A DNA stretch of 64,000 nt from Prostheceraeus crozeri (Eukaryota; Platyhelminthes; Polycladida; Euryleptidae). Below, one piece after another: positions 9,483-21,294 of the stretch (the stretch's first letter is position 1; every line of letters begins with the position of its first letter). The notes under the pieces are model-generated. The model saw only the letters and a program-made list of their open reading frames with translations, had not been told where the DNA came from and did no database searches. The position numbers were made by a program, and so were the translations under genes. The stretch is from NCBI GenBank assembly GCA_907163375.1, contig CAJQUW010003080.1, positions 62,001-126,000 on the forward strand. The letters run 5' to 3'.

Positions 9483-12400
9483 CATTAGCTAGCCAAAATA
9501 ATGACAACTTCTCTCCCAACAGTCTGCGAATTTTTGTTTCCACTGATTCGCATTTTCAGACATGTCTTGTCGCTAGAGAAAGTTTCATTTCAGAATTTTA
9601 CAAGGATTTCCGCTAAATATATAGCTGACTTTGAAACCAATGAAGCAATTTGTTACCGCTCCAGGGAAACCAAGCATGTTTTATTTGTTTGACGTTCATG
9701 GATCGTACATTAAGAGAGTTTTAGGAAATTAGACAACATCTGTTTTTCAAAAGCCATTATCGTCAAGGCATTCAGATTTCATCTTTTGTGGTTCATGTAA
9801 GCTTACTTATTTGTATGCGAAATTTGTCGACATTCACTCGTTCTTGTTTGTCATGTTCGAGTCTATCAATTTCTACCTGTCTACCTATGAGTTAAAGTCA
9901 TAAAATAAAATCGATGTTTACATGATGCAGATGTTTCTGTACTTCGTTTGTACGAATACATTTGCAATTATGGTACCGGTACAATGTCTTCATAAATGTC
10001 GCCATGTCGCCATGTTAGTGCACACGATATTGTAAGTGGAAATAACATGTTTTGAACAATTGATGTTCAGTCTGTCTTCAGAAAATCAAAAATGTTGAGG
10101 CTTACTCTTGTCACATTATATATTCTTTGCATATTAGCTTACAACAGGTGTTTTAAAACATATTTACTGGGTGATCATTTCCTCGGGAGGGCAGTGGAGG
10201 ACTGTGCTCTCTTGAGAGTTAGAACAAGACTTAAGCTTTTATGTCTAAGCTTGTAGGTTAAGTAAATAAATACACAATATTGTAAAGCAAAAGTGGGTGC
10301 GAGTGAATGCGCCTTCTCTTTTATTTGTGCTTATCCTTCATGCATGTCATTTTTCTGATTACGGCCTATGTTTGGCACTACGTATACATCTGGCAAAATT
10401 AAGCATTTATACGACGATTCACTTAGGTACATGCTCATTTGTAATCGTTTGCTAAAAGAAAATATTTTTTAGGATCTGGTATGAGTTAAAATAATCATAG
10501 CTTTGCACTGTCTTCATAATTATAGGTTTGGGTTTTATATCCTTCTATGTATACTATAGAGTAAGTACAAGTAGGTAGAGTGTCGGCTCAAAAAGTATCT
10601 GTACACAGTGAAACTTTTTGTATGAAAGGATTCAGTTTTTATGCGGAGATTACGCTTCCGCGATCCAAAAAATTATTTGAGCAGTTTTTAAAATGCAAAA
10701 TTTTCCTATGTTTATATACTGCTGAGATGAAGCCGTTTTACAAGTAGTATGAAACAAGTTGGATATCAAAATAAATGAATATTTGCTAACAAGCATCTTA
10801 ATCTAGCAGAAAATAAGCTGATGATCAAAGAAAGTTCATGAACTGCATTATAATGCAAGTCCGTGCAAGTCTTCAAGGAACAGTGCAGATCTTATTGAGA
10901 GCTTCTTGGCTGAGATGTCATGCTATCAATTCAATTTCCAGCGGCATGATTTTATGATTCACAAGGTGTCGTTTCTTGAATCTGAATAGTAATGTGGGCC
11001 AATTTGCATTCTTACATCTAAAATAATTGTGATCAGTATTTTTGATTACGATGCTTTTCGCTTTCAATGGCAGTTTGTCATCATGCTTACGAAAATAATC
11101 TTATTATAACAAAGTTGAGCTTTTAGATAATGGTAACCCATCGAATTGCTAATTTAGCAAATTAAATTACCTCTCCTAGTTGTCACAACATGGAGGATTT
11201 GTGGAATACTATTCCTTATTCTGAATTTCTATCATGATCAGTCAAATTCGTGCACATTTCTCCAAAAGTGTAAAATTTGCAAATCTCACAGGCGGAACTG
11301 GGTCTCGACTCATGTTCATTTATTGAAATCGAAACTGTATACACATTGGGGATTTAATAAATGCTGAGTTGCTACTCTAGCTAATATACTTACTCTATGA
11401 TGCACACTTTTTCATCAAATTTAGCATAGAATGGAAAATGTCTACTAAAATGTAAAACACTTACTAGTAGTTGTTTCCAATTGCTATCTCAAACAGGAGA
11501 AAAGTGTCTCATCTAAAGCAAGACGTGACCTGTTTCGTCTTCATGTTCATCAATACGCTTGTTTAAGTTTCTTTGATAACCATTCAGTTTATGATAGAAA
11601 CTTAGAAATTGATATGAGAATTAGAGTATGTGTGAAATTCCTTACTTCGATTTAAAGGTTCATCTAGACGATTATAAAGTACACGAATGTGCAGACACAT
11701 CATTTCACACACATTCTATAATGTCAATCATATCGTCGTTGGCATTGAAGATTCAGTTAATTTCAGTCTTGATCAAGCTTACTGACCATCCGTAATTATA
11801 CTATCGTCATCAAAGTTTTCGTTTACATGTGAACGAAGCCGCCGACTTAGAAAATCGCCATCTACGATAGATTTTCATACTTATCAAGGTGCGGGTAATC
11901 CTGCAATGAAGTGTAGTGATATTTGTTTAGTTTGTCTTTCTGAATTCCGTAGATCCACAACGATTGATAATTATCAGGCAAGCATGCCTTGAAAGCATTC
12001 TAACATGAATGATTATAGACGGATAATAATCTCACAGATAAGATTCATTGTTCTGAAAGCATTTCTGCTTCTCATTTAGATTTTTTCAAATAATTGCAAC
12101 CGATGTGATGTTAGCATGTGCAAACTAATAAATGTTGACTTTGATATTGAGACATTACAAACTTTTACATCCGTCATTCACGGGTGGTTAGATGGATATG
12201 ATAGTTATTAGTTATAACTATTACTGGAAGTTTGCTATAAATGCCACATTCACCATTTATGCGACAAGTATTTCAATATATTTAATCCATTGGAATCTAA
12301 ACATCTTCCGTAAATTTATGAATATGTCAAAACAATTAATGTAGGCGCATCAATGAACTACAGTATATTGATCAGCATTGATAAAAGGTGTCTTAGGACA

Positions 12401-13230
12401 TCTTCACGTGGTGCAGTTGACACAGTTTAATTTAAAAAATGCGTTCATACAGTGTTGCTTCAAGGTTCTTATTCACTAAATTACCAGATCTATTCAAAAC
12501 ATTAAGTTCCTAACATTTGTTTGTCGAAAATCGACTTGACGTCAGATCCTGGTGGTTCAGATTATGAGCATCATGGCGGTAAGTTTGATTAAAGCCTGCA
12601 TCGATCAAAATCACCAGGCGAAAGAATTTCTCATCGACTTCGAGATTTCCTATGATTTAGTACAATTCTGATGATGGCCACGAATTCAGATGGTCGGAAT
12701 ATAAATTTGGTATTTTTATTTCTATCAAAGATTTGCAATCGCAAAACATGCCTAAATATAAATACTTCTCAATTTACCTTGAAAATTGGTGAAACTTCTT
12801 AAGACTCCTTATGATTTGCAATCATTTACTTGTCAATGAACGATGATCATTTTGATCATTCATTCTCTTGTGCAAACAAACCTGACAATTTTGTTAAGAC
12901 GTCAAGAGGAGATCGAAAGATAAGCTTCGCATATTGAATGATTATTTGCATCCGAATGATATGATAAGAATCTTATTTTTTCAAGGATTTGTCAGCAAGA
13001 AACAGGGGATTTCACATCATTGCATGCACATCATAAAGATGCTGCAATGATGTCTTTCAATCGCAATGACTTTGAACAATTTATCACCTTTAAATCTAAG
13101 CAAACCTCCTAATCATTCATTCATTCAACAAGTCTCCTAGTGTCGTAAAACATAACATACTGACCAATTTTAGCCTCATGTAGCCACATTTTCACATATA
13201 ACATACCTACGATCAGAATCATGATCAGAA
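9483..13230. other. Non-coding, no recognisable feature
   Basis: About 3.7 kb of AT-rich sequence with almost no open frames over 60 codons. A possible solitary Tc1/mariner-like end (GGCTCAAAAAGTATCTGTAC) lies near 10584, but I found no partner. I saw no tRNA-like or repeat-family match. Confidence 0.4.
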
Positions 13231-13235
13231 GTGGA

Positions 13236-13305
13236 AGCGGGCCCGGGCCGGACCGGGCTCCGATCTAAACAACTCTGTAAACACCCGGGCCGGGCCAGGG
13301 CCTGA
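13236..13305. repeat. GC-rich inverted repeat, possible hAT terminus
   Basis: A compact palindromic patch: GGGCCCGGGCCGGACCGGGC on the left, and on the right a block whose inverse reads CAGGCCCTGGCCCGGCCCGG. It stands out against the AT-rich surroundings. A related GATCCGGGCCGCAGAAAGCG patch near 13788 may be the other end of a roughly 600-bp element. I could not fix its boundaries or target duplication. Confidence 0.4.
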
Positions 13306-13834
13306 AATGTTCCCTTGTACCTGGGCCGATATAGATTATGTCTGAAATCAGAAATATCTTCCTCATTTGATCATTTAAATTCTCTGAATCAATTCATATG
13401 ACGGCCAATCAACATGGTTCTTAAGCAATATGATGAAATATACACCAGCTTCACTTTTTCAAATCGACTGCATGTCTTCCGTGCTTTCGTTTTCCCTGTT
13501 TTCATGAACCTAAATACAACTTACATCAATGTCAGCTATCAGCACATCAAATGAGATCCAATTGATTTGTGATACAAAAACGCGCTATGCATGCACAACA
13601 TGATAATTCACCTTACTGTTCAACAGATGGTACATAGGCCCCACAGCATACGATCATGTTTTCAACAATTAGATTTTTAGAATGATTCTTAAGGGATGAT
13701 TACACTCAACTAACGTGTTTGAAATTTTCATTAAGGATGGCAAAGTGCTAAAAACGAAATTTCTCACCGGCGCCAAATATTTTGGAGTCGATCCGGGCCG
13801 CAGAAAGCGGCCAGTTCTATCTCTGATCAGGATG

Positions 13835-14137
13835 ATAACACGTACACGTGATGGGAAGTGACCTTAAGACCTTCCGTGTAAAACATTATGGCTCCGGGTT
13901 TAGTAGGTCTTTTATTGACTTAATGAGTGATAAACATAAAGCATTTCCCGAAAACTTTGATGCGTCCCATTGGATTTACATGTGTTTTCCTTTGCTCCTG
14001 TCTGACAAGAACGGGAACCTGGTAGAACTCGGCAGACGCACAGATTTATAATAGCCAGCGGCGAACACTGCGTATGATTCTGTGAAAGTCTCATTTTCGG
14101 CCTCGTACCCTGCAGAAACCCCATCTGGCGGCCGCAC
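13835..14137 (+). mobile_element. Family D element, right arm only
   Basis: Matches the right arm of the D elements: the CTCCTGTCTGACAAGAA block, the CTCGGCAGACGCAC block, the CTCGTACCCTGCAGAAAC block and an end CTGGCGGCCGCAC followed by TA (14138-14139). The left arm is missing, so it is a truncated copy. It lies only about 150 bp upstream of the kinase D exon. Confidence 0.7.
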
Positions 14138-14284
14138 TATTGTTCAAGAAGTCAACTGATGAATCCTTATTGCTAGGAAGAGAAATCTGGACTTTTTGTT
14201 CTTGTTTTTTTACCAGTTCAAATGAAGCACTGTAATTAGATTAATTTTAGGAGAAATCCTTCATTGTCTCCTATTAATTTTCAG

Positions 14285-14416
14285 AATCAACGCCAATGGA
14301 GGATCTTCAAATATCGCCTCACGTCATGGCTGTGCACTCCTACAAATCACCTCATTTCTGCGACTTCTGTGGTGAAATGTTGTTTGGATTAGTTCGTCAA
14401 GGCCTCAAATGTGACG
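14285..14416 (+). CDS. PRKD: Protein kinase D exon: first part of C1a domain
   Basis: Protein kinase D is a serine/threonine kinase recruited by diacylglycerol to Golgi and plasma membranes through two amino-terminal C1 zinc-finger domains. This 132-nt exon follows a pyrimidine tract and AG (14283-14284) and ends at a GT donor (GTGAGT). It reads [12 protein letters not shown], then [18 protein letters not shown], then [13 protein letters not shown]. That contains the C1 zinc ligands H-x12-C-x2-C-x13-C, with the next cysteine in the following exon. The phrase VRQGLKC and the preceding ED.QI.PH are hallmarks of kinase D rather than of conventional PKC. Both flanking introns are phase 1, so the exon length is a multiple of three. 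I chose splice sites, not the internal ATG, because family homology starts upstream of it. Confidence 0.93.
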
Positions 14417-14417
14417 G

Positions 14418-15290
14418 TGAGTGAATTGATTCCATTTCGGTTATATTTTTCCTGTTTTGCTTCCGTTGCTGCGTTTGCGCATTTTCTGATGGAAATGGAT
14501 ATTCAATTTAAGCAATTAGTAATTGTCTATTTATAATGCAGACATCATTGCTTGGAAGAATGAACTGTGAATCGTATTGCACACGGAACACATGTCACTG
14601 CAACTGTTTATGTCCAGTATACTGTGTATGCAACTGAACAAATTCTTTCCCAGGAAACTATTTCCGTCTGAGCCTCTTGAGAAGGCGCAGCGCAGACAAA
14701 TCGTGTCCGAGAATGCTACGCACATTATTTTATTAAACGGAAGTTTTGACTTCGCTCAGTGGTATTAAATGCGCTGTGAACGATGAAACTTCAGCTCCTG
14801 TTTACAGGGATTCATTATCATATGAAATAACGTGACAGTATCGGAATGGACTCACAGACGTCGTAACCGGCGGTTAGTCACTTATCACCGAGATGTATTG
14901 CCTTGTCTGCGTGTTTGAGTCTTGAGATGACTTTCCTCAAAACTAATGGTCACGGCCAGAAATAGTCTCAAGGGGCAAGAAGATCAATTTTCCATTGACC
15001 GTGATGCACGTTCAAGCATGAATTCTGACGAGCTGGAACATTGACACCTCATTGAACGTACACAGTCGGTAAATTTAGATCGTGAAGAGCCGTACGGTGT
15101 GAATCATATTTCCATTTGATGAATTTATCACTAAGAAAAATTAAGTCAAAGATAGGCACTTTTCACATAACAGGCCTGCCTACAATCTGACCACTGAGAT
15201 TCGTTGGTTCGGTCATAGGAGCTGCTTTGCAATGCGCGCGCTTGGCCAATCACACAGGCCAGAAGAGAGACGAATATCTATGTCAATCTC
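14418..15290. other. Intronic, no recognisable feature
   Basis: Short overlapping open frames at 14531-14768 have no motif. Nothing else supportable was seen. Confidence 0.35.
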
Positions 15291-15299
15291 CATGGTTGC

Positions 15300-15547
15300 C
15301 ATAGAAATTGATAACAATAAACCTCTAGAATGGAAGTAAAGCTTCATCCAGTACACGATAGTGGCACAAAAATCGCACGCATTTTCACTTCGATACCCTT
15401 GTCAACGGCTAAACCATTGGGCTAGAAGAAGTGCAATTCTGAGCTTTTCATTGGTTCTTCATGTCCCAACTTAGTTCCCCCGGATGTGCCGCGACCTTGA
15501 GTCAATTTCCATTCTAGTCAACTGTAGATAAACAATCTATTTCTATG
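15300..15547 (+). mobile_element. Family B MITE (248 bp)
   Basis: Ends CATAGAAAT and ATTTCTATG. The flanking 8-mers ATGGTTGC and ATCGTTGC agree at seven of eight positions, a decayed duplication. The internal ACTTAGTTCCCCCGGATGTG block is shared with the other B copies. Confidence 0.88.
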
Positions 15548-15559
15548 ATCGTTGCTACC

Positions 15560-16730
15560 ATTGCATAAAATGACTGGGAGAGGATTGTGTGCGCTCTAGA
15601 CTAACCCACACGCTTATGAATCTATCTCTGATTGGTACTAGCTGAAAATCAAAATGACAGTCTGAGCCATTATTATTAGAAGCAACTGGACATTATAGTT
15701 TAGTTACTTCCCGTAGTCGATTTCCTGCCCTTGCCCTCTTAGTTCTAGGGGTTGAAAAGTATGCTATGGCAATTCTATTTCAGGGCTCCGAGATGCAGAT
15801 CCTTCTGGTCTTTGTTCAGTCACTTTTGCACTTGATGCTCGGATCAGGAATTTACCTGATTACCAACAAGTAACTGATTTTATAGTTATGGTTTTGTGAT
15901 CAATACACATGCAATGCTGTAGCAATAATTGTGGAGTCATACTGTATGAAATGCTACCGGTATATTACCGTGAGATCGTCTTTCAGCGAAACATGACTGA
16001 GCATTGCTCTAAAACGAATTTCGTCAACAAATGGCTGCAAATGTTCTTTCAGTTCTAAAGACATAGTGAGAATCTTTGGGATAATATTGCATATTAATAT
16101 TTTCACCTATGTTGCTGTCAGCAGCTCGGCCAGACATTATGTCGATGCGTCGGTGTTCAGTAAAGTATTCTTATTCTAATGATTTATGTCGTCTTATTAT
16201 TCTTCTTATTTCGGTGCACAGATAAGATGGAATGGATATTTAGACCAAACAAAGAATCTTTGGCCGCACAGATAAGCGCAGATTCTCAGAAGCAGCCTAC
16301 GACAGGTGCAGAACAAATAAGCAACTCTTCATCAATATTCTGGCAAACAGATGCTGACAGCTCACGTTATTTATCGATATACATGCAAGATTTTCTTAGC
16401 TTCTTTTCTAATATCTCAGGGCTTGTTTTGACGGGAATCTAAAAATTCAGCCATCAAGTATATATATGTGGCATCTTTATGCAGATGTCGGTACTTCGAT
16501 CATCAATTAAAACCTGCTTATGTGGCTGGTCTATTCCTTGATAAAAATGACGCATGAGATTCTTCTATGATTTGATCGTTTTCACTTCAAAAATAAAAGT
16601 TAAAAGTTGCTTTATGTACAAACCCTACGTGTTTCGAGTGGTTACTCTTCATTATGGGGGAGGGGGAAATTTCCCAAAATCAACTCTGGATTGGCTTAGC
16701 GAATTCATTCTCTGAGAAAGAATATGGGAG
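15560..16730. other. Intronic, no recognisable feature
   Basis: An 87-codon open frame (16179-16442) has no known motif. No repeat-family match was seen. Confidence 0.35.
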
Positions 16731-16737
16731 TGTAGGG

Positions 16738-17451
16738 CAGGGATGCGGAGTCCTATCATTTTGATAGGACTCCGACTCCGGGTGGCCAATATATAAAGCC
16801 TAGTTTTTTTGAAAAATTAACTGGTGACCTACATCATAGATCATTATAGGCTTACCCGAACCTATTTTTATGGATCATTGCTGTATCAATTATCAATCAA
16901 TTTCGATGAAAGTTCATCAAATGTCGCTTTCAGTTGGATGCATGCGACTCGGCTTCTCCCATCTTGATGTGTACTTCACACGGTTTTTCTTCAGTCTCTA
17001 CCAGGCAGGAAAATCCCCATCCTTCTCCAAAAAATATGAGCTCACTTTCGATTTTAATATGCGCTTCAGAGGACCCATCACACACGATAAAAGTGAGGGT
17101 AAGAGGTGATGTTCTCAAACAAGCTAGTATTTTCATTTTTGTCTCTGATGTGACCTTTGGTGCGTAGGTGTGATCGAGGCTAGGAAGGATTGTCTTCTCT
17201 ACTGAATCGGCGAGTGAAAAGACAATCGCTTTTTCACTATCACGGTTCATTCCCTCAACTATTTCAAGCTTTGCATGCAGCAGTGTCTCTGTACTTTTGT
17301 TTGACGGAGAAAGTTGATATCAAGACAGTTACAACTACTGTACGAGAATAAATAATTTGTTTGTATTATATTTCGGGTCTAGTTATAGGCCGGAGTCCGG
17401 AGTCCTATCATTTGATAGAACTCCTCCTCCGATTCCGACTCCGCATCCCTG
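16738..17451. mobile_element. Family C hAT-like element (714 bp)
   Basis: Starts CAGGGATGCGGAGTCC and ends with its inverse GACTCCGCATCCCTG, classic hAT-style ends. The flanking 8-mers GTGTAGGG and GTGTAAGG match at seven of eight. A second copy lies at 58807-59414. Just inside the left end are tandem TCCTATCATTTTGATAGGAC palindromes. A 106-codon minus-strand frame (16930-17250) shares part of its sequence with the other copy but shows no transposase motif. Confidence 0.85.
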
Positions 17452-17572
17452 GTGTAAGGTTGTGCATGATTTTAAATTTTCTATTTTGAATTGAAGACTA
17501 ATGGATTATTGAAGGAAAGACGACTTGACTTCCACGTGTCTGCGCTCACACTTGACTTAGTTCCCCCCTCTC

Positions 17573-17660
17573 AACAGGTAGTCCAATAGTCTTGTGGCTA
17601 GAGAGTGTACTTGAATGTCCCTAGTTCAAACTTGCCCCTATTGATCAGTTGAAGCAGCTC
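17573..17660 (+). repeat. tRNA-like SINE fragment
   Basis: Contains a possible polymerase III A box (TGTGGCTAGAGAGTG) and a B-box-like AGTTCAAACTTGC at tRNA-like spacing. No second copy was found in the window, so this is tentative. Confidence 0.35.
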
Positions 17661-17664
17661 TTCC

Positions 17665-18980
17665 AGTGGTTACATTTGTTGAGATTTATCAAATGTCTGT
17701 GAAAGGTTTGTGATGGAAGACCTTCATATCTGATTATTCCTCAACCCCATCAACTCGTTCCATTCATCATCGACCCCATGAACTACTGAGTGTACTGTGA
17801 CTGAATTGAAGATGAATAGGAAATATCTGCAGCTTGATTTTATAGACGGATGTCATTTTGATAATTTTAATTGGAAATGAAATGAAGTTGCAATAACAAT
17901 CTTAATGACTAAACCATACTCTCTACTTGCTCAACACGCATATCGGCTACATCTTCAGCTTCAAACATATCGAAATTTCACGTCATGTGAATGATCGCCG
18001 TATAAGTGAGTCAATCAGAAAAGTTCGTGAATTAATTGATGACTTTAATTCTATCCAATCAGTATACATCCAGCAGCAGCCGTTGGCTCTCTAAAGATTC
18101 TGGGTGTCATCTGTTCTGAGTCATTCTTTGGCGAAGCCTCTCGGCGACTATTCATCATGCATTGTTTGAAAATGTGATTTGAAAAACTGGCAATTCTATC
18201 ATCATAATAACGGCCTTATTATAATACGTTCCTCCTGCTTTTGGGCGTATCCCGGTGTTTTTGATAACTAGAGCGATTTCAGAAACGTGTATACATAAAA
18301 ATTTGAGGTGAGGATTGTTCTTTCCAGTGTTTCCACCGAGGTGCTGGCTTGAAATTTATGAATTCTCCATTGATTTTGTACCAGCCCAACATTTAAGAAC
18401 TGGAACGCATCGGTTGTCAACTTGTTTGACGTCCCGGCGATGACATTCATTTCTTCAGTATAATAAGTCCTTGAAACATGCCTTTCTACCATCATGGCAT
18501 ACAGCTGCTAGAGAGAGAGCTGCTTTCTCACTCTAGGTCAAGGGTTCCCTAACTTTTAGTTAACGCGTACCACTAAATTCAGTAACTTTTTCTCGCGTAC
18601 CACCTGTGTGCCACCAAAATATTCTTCGCTTCAAAACAGAGTGTAATTGTTGTAAGAAAAGTAGAACAGGTACCTTGCATAATAACCGGCGGGCAGAAAG
18701 GCAGCCACTTCGTACAATGAATATTGTTGCAAATATACGTTAAAGTGCAGAATCTACTGGTACAATACATGTGCATATAAATGAATGTTAGTCTTGTAAC
18801 GATGCCTGAATATCTTGCGGTTGATGATCGGATGTGATGGTTGGGTCTGACGACCGTGACCGGATAAAGGGCTTTAGGATGGTCAGTGGTTGGCAGTGAG
18901 TCTCAAAACATGCTGCCGCAACAAGTCGTTAAATTACTAAACTACCGATGATGAAATTAATCAGCAATTAGACGTGATTA
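17665..18980. other. Intronic, one possible hAT end
   Basis: Mostly featureless. At 18545 the run GGGTTCCCTAACTTTTAGTT resembles ends of some hAT elements, followed by a repeated GCGTACCAC. I could not find an opposite end. Confidence 0.3.
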
Positions 18981-18988
18981 CGGTGATC

Positions 18989-19057
18989 GCGAGATAACTC
19001 GTCATTGGCAATGGAAAGAGGAAGTCTACTTCCATTGCCAATGACGAGTCATCTCGC
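18989..19057. repeat. Nearly perfect 28-bp hairpin
   Basis: The left arm (18989-19016) beginning GCGAGATAACTCGTCATTGG pairs with the right arm (19030-19057) at 27 of 28 positions, with a 13-base loop. The size is like a short hairpin RNA precursor. It could instead be the tip of an unrecognised palindromic element. Confidence 0.75.
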
Positions 19058-19059
19058 AC

Positions 19060-20235
19060 CTTTCAAATTCAGACAAATCAACTGATTTCGTCATTATTAA
19101 GTCGAAATGCATATTGTAGGGATCTTTTTAAGCAACATGATGCAGTACTTTTGTTTGGCAATGAGTTTAACACAAGGTGTTTAGCCCCGGCAGTGAAGGC
19201 AATAATGTGCCAATTGCGTTGAACAATAATTTTGAGAACAATTTTCGGAGCTCAAAATTCCACGGATTAACATATTATACTTTTGTCATCTTTATCTAGT
19301 GCCAGTCTTCTGCTGTTTTCTGTATTTAGTGTAGTTAAATAAGACGGGCGTGCTTAAAGCTCAGGTTGTAGCTTCGTCTTCAGAATGAACAACTTAATGA
19401 CACAATGTTCTCTAATCAGGATTTGTCGCAGGGAATTCATACCCCTCATTCAGTTGAGACTTGTGAGTGAACGAGAGTTTTGAAGTTTTAAATGTCATTG
19501 TGCCCTGAGTTAGGTAAATTTGTGTGAAAATGTTTCTATTGAATAATAATCGAATGAAATACAAAGGTAATTAATTTGGACGTCGCTTTCTTTTCATTTT
19601 TATGAATTTATCGTTCATGATCTACCACATCATCTGTAAAATCAGATCGTGAGTATCTCATGGGGATATCTTTTTCTACGATTGTCAATGCCATTATTCC
19701 GCGACTGATGTGGAATTGCGCACGTCTACCGATTCGAAGGGCATAAACTTGCAGTGAAATTCATAACTTCGTGTTACTTTCCGAGACTCAGTTATTCGTC
19801 GGAAACATGAATTGGAATTGTCAACATGTTTTTCTTGTTTATGTCATCCGTCTGCTTGAATCAGATCTCAATCTCATTCCAAATAAGATGTGATAATGTC
19901 ATGAAAAGGACATATAAAAATCCAAATACACTTCTTACATTTCTGCTGATGTGATCAGATAACCGACAAAGGGATGCCGTACTTATGCATGACACAATTG
20001 AGATAGAAAAATGAAAAAAAGAAATGCATTCCGAGGATTCTGGATGGATTGTTTGCTTTAAAACATCGTTTTGTTTGTCTGATTTTTCAAATAACAATGT
20101 GTTAAGCAATCAATGTCTGCGATGCAAATTAATGAATTTAGGTTTAGGTTTTGATAATTTATTACCAGCTTTCATAAGTGTGTTTTGACGGCATAGAGAC
20201 AGTCACTAATTGTGCGTTCATGTAATACTGTTCAC
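19060..20235. other. Intronic, no recognisable feature
   Basis: No supportable coding region or repeat. An 82-codon minus-strand frame at 19861-20109 lacks motifs. Confidence 0.35.
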
Positions 20236-20249
20236 ACCAATGTTTCTTC

Positions 20250-20560
20250 TTCTTTCTTCTTCGTCAGCCGTTCATGCCACTGCAGGCAGATAGCTTCCAC
20301 AAATGTCTCCATCGTATTCGGTCTTGTGCCTCCCGCATCCACAATCCACACGTCACGCGTTCGATCTCCCTCTGAATCTCTTCTTTTGCCTTCCTGTTCT
20401 TCTGCTTCTTCCTCTTGGTGTCAACTCCGTCGTTTTCTTTGTCCATCGGCTATGGTGCATTCTCGCAATGTGTCCTGTCCACCGCCGTTTCAGTTCCTTC
20501 GCTTTGCAGACGACATCCCGCACTTTCGTTTGTCTTCGAATCACTTCATTTCTCCATTAC
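20250..20560 (-). pseudogene. LINE retrotransposon C-terminal fragment
   Basis: The minus strand reads RRQTKVRDVVCKAKELKRRW, then TGHIARMHHSRWTKKTTEL, then after a frame shift REAQDRIRWRHL. This is the familiar tail of non-LTR retrotransposon proteins (R..R...RRW.GH.ARM...RW......D...W). Only the last 100 or so residues remain and no reverse transcriptase is present, as expected for a 5'-truncated insertion. It is cut at 20566 by a family-D element. Confidence 0.75.
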
Positions 20561-20566
20561 CAATTA

Positions 20567-21289
20567 GTCCGGCAGCCAGAACAAGTTTCTGCAGGGAACG
20601 AGGCCGAAAGTGAGACTTTCACAGAATGATGTACACCCTATGCCTACTACGAATCGGCACGTCTGCCGAGTTCTAGTGAGTTCCTCTTCTTGTCAGACAA
20701 GATCAAAGAAGAACACATGTAAATCCAATGGGACGCAGATTGCAGTTTTTGGCTAAAATGAAATTTTCTATGTTTTTTCTGATTAAACGAAAAGTACTAA
20801 GCCGAGAGTCATAATTTTTGACATGGATTGCCTTCAGGTCATTTCCTTTCATTTTCATGCACCCCTATCTGTATAGCTAAACGCATTTAGATTTGGCGAG
20901 CCTCTTAATGTCGGCAAACACAAACATTTTGAGCTACTTTATCCACATTAAACCACATTCTCATATACATTGTCGATTAAATGCACGATAAAAGCACATG
21001 TGCATCGTAGGAAATGACCTGAAGACATTCTATGCCAAAAATTATGACTCTGGGCTATGTACTTTTCGTTTAATCAGAGAAAACATAGAAAATTTCATTC
21101 TAGCCAAAGACTGCAATCTGCGTCCCATTGGATTTACATGTGTTCTTCTTTGATCTTGTCTGACAAGAAGAGGAACTCACTAGAACTCGGCAGACGTGCC
21201 GATTCGTAGTAGGCATAGGGTGTACATCATTCTGTGAAAGTCTCACTTTCGGCCTCGTTCCCTGCAGAAACTCGTTCTGGCTGCCGGAC
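20567..21289. mobile_element. Family D foldback element with 280-bp arms
   Basis: Bounded by TA at 20565-20566 and 21290-21291. The left arm (20567 to about 20846) starts GTCCGGCAGCCAGAAC. The right arm (about 21010-21289) is its near-identical inverse, with only about a dozen differences. A 163-bp spacer separates them. TA duplications point to a Tc1/mariner-type mobiliser. No coding region is present. Confidence 0.9.
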
Positions 21290-21294
21290 TAAAT

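Noticed and set aside
14297-14416. ATG inside the first kinase D exon as a gene start
   Set aside because: Family homology (the residues before ED.QI.PH) continues upstream to a good acceptor site, so the ATG is an internal methionine codon.
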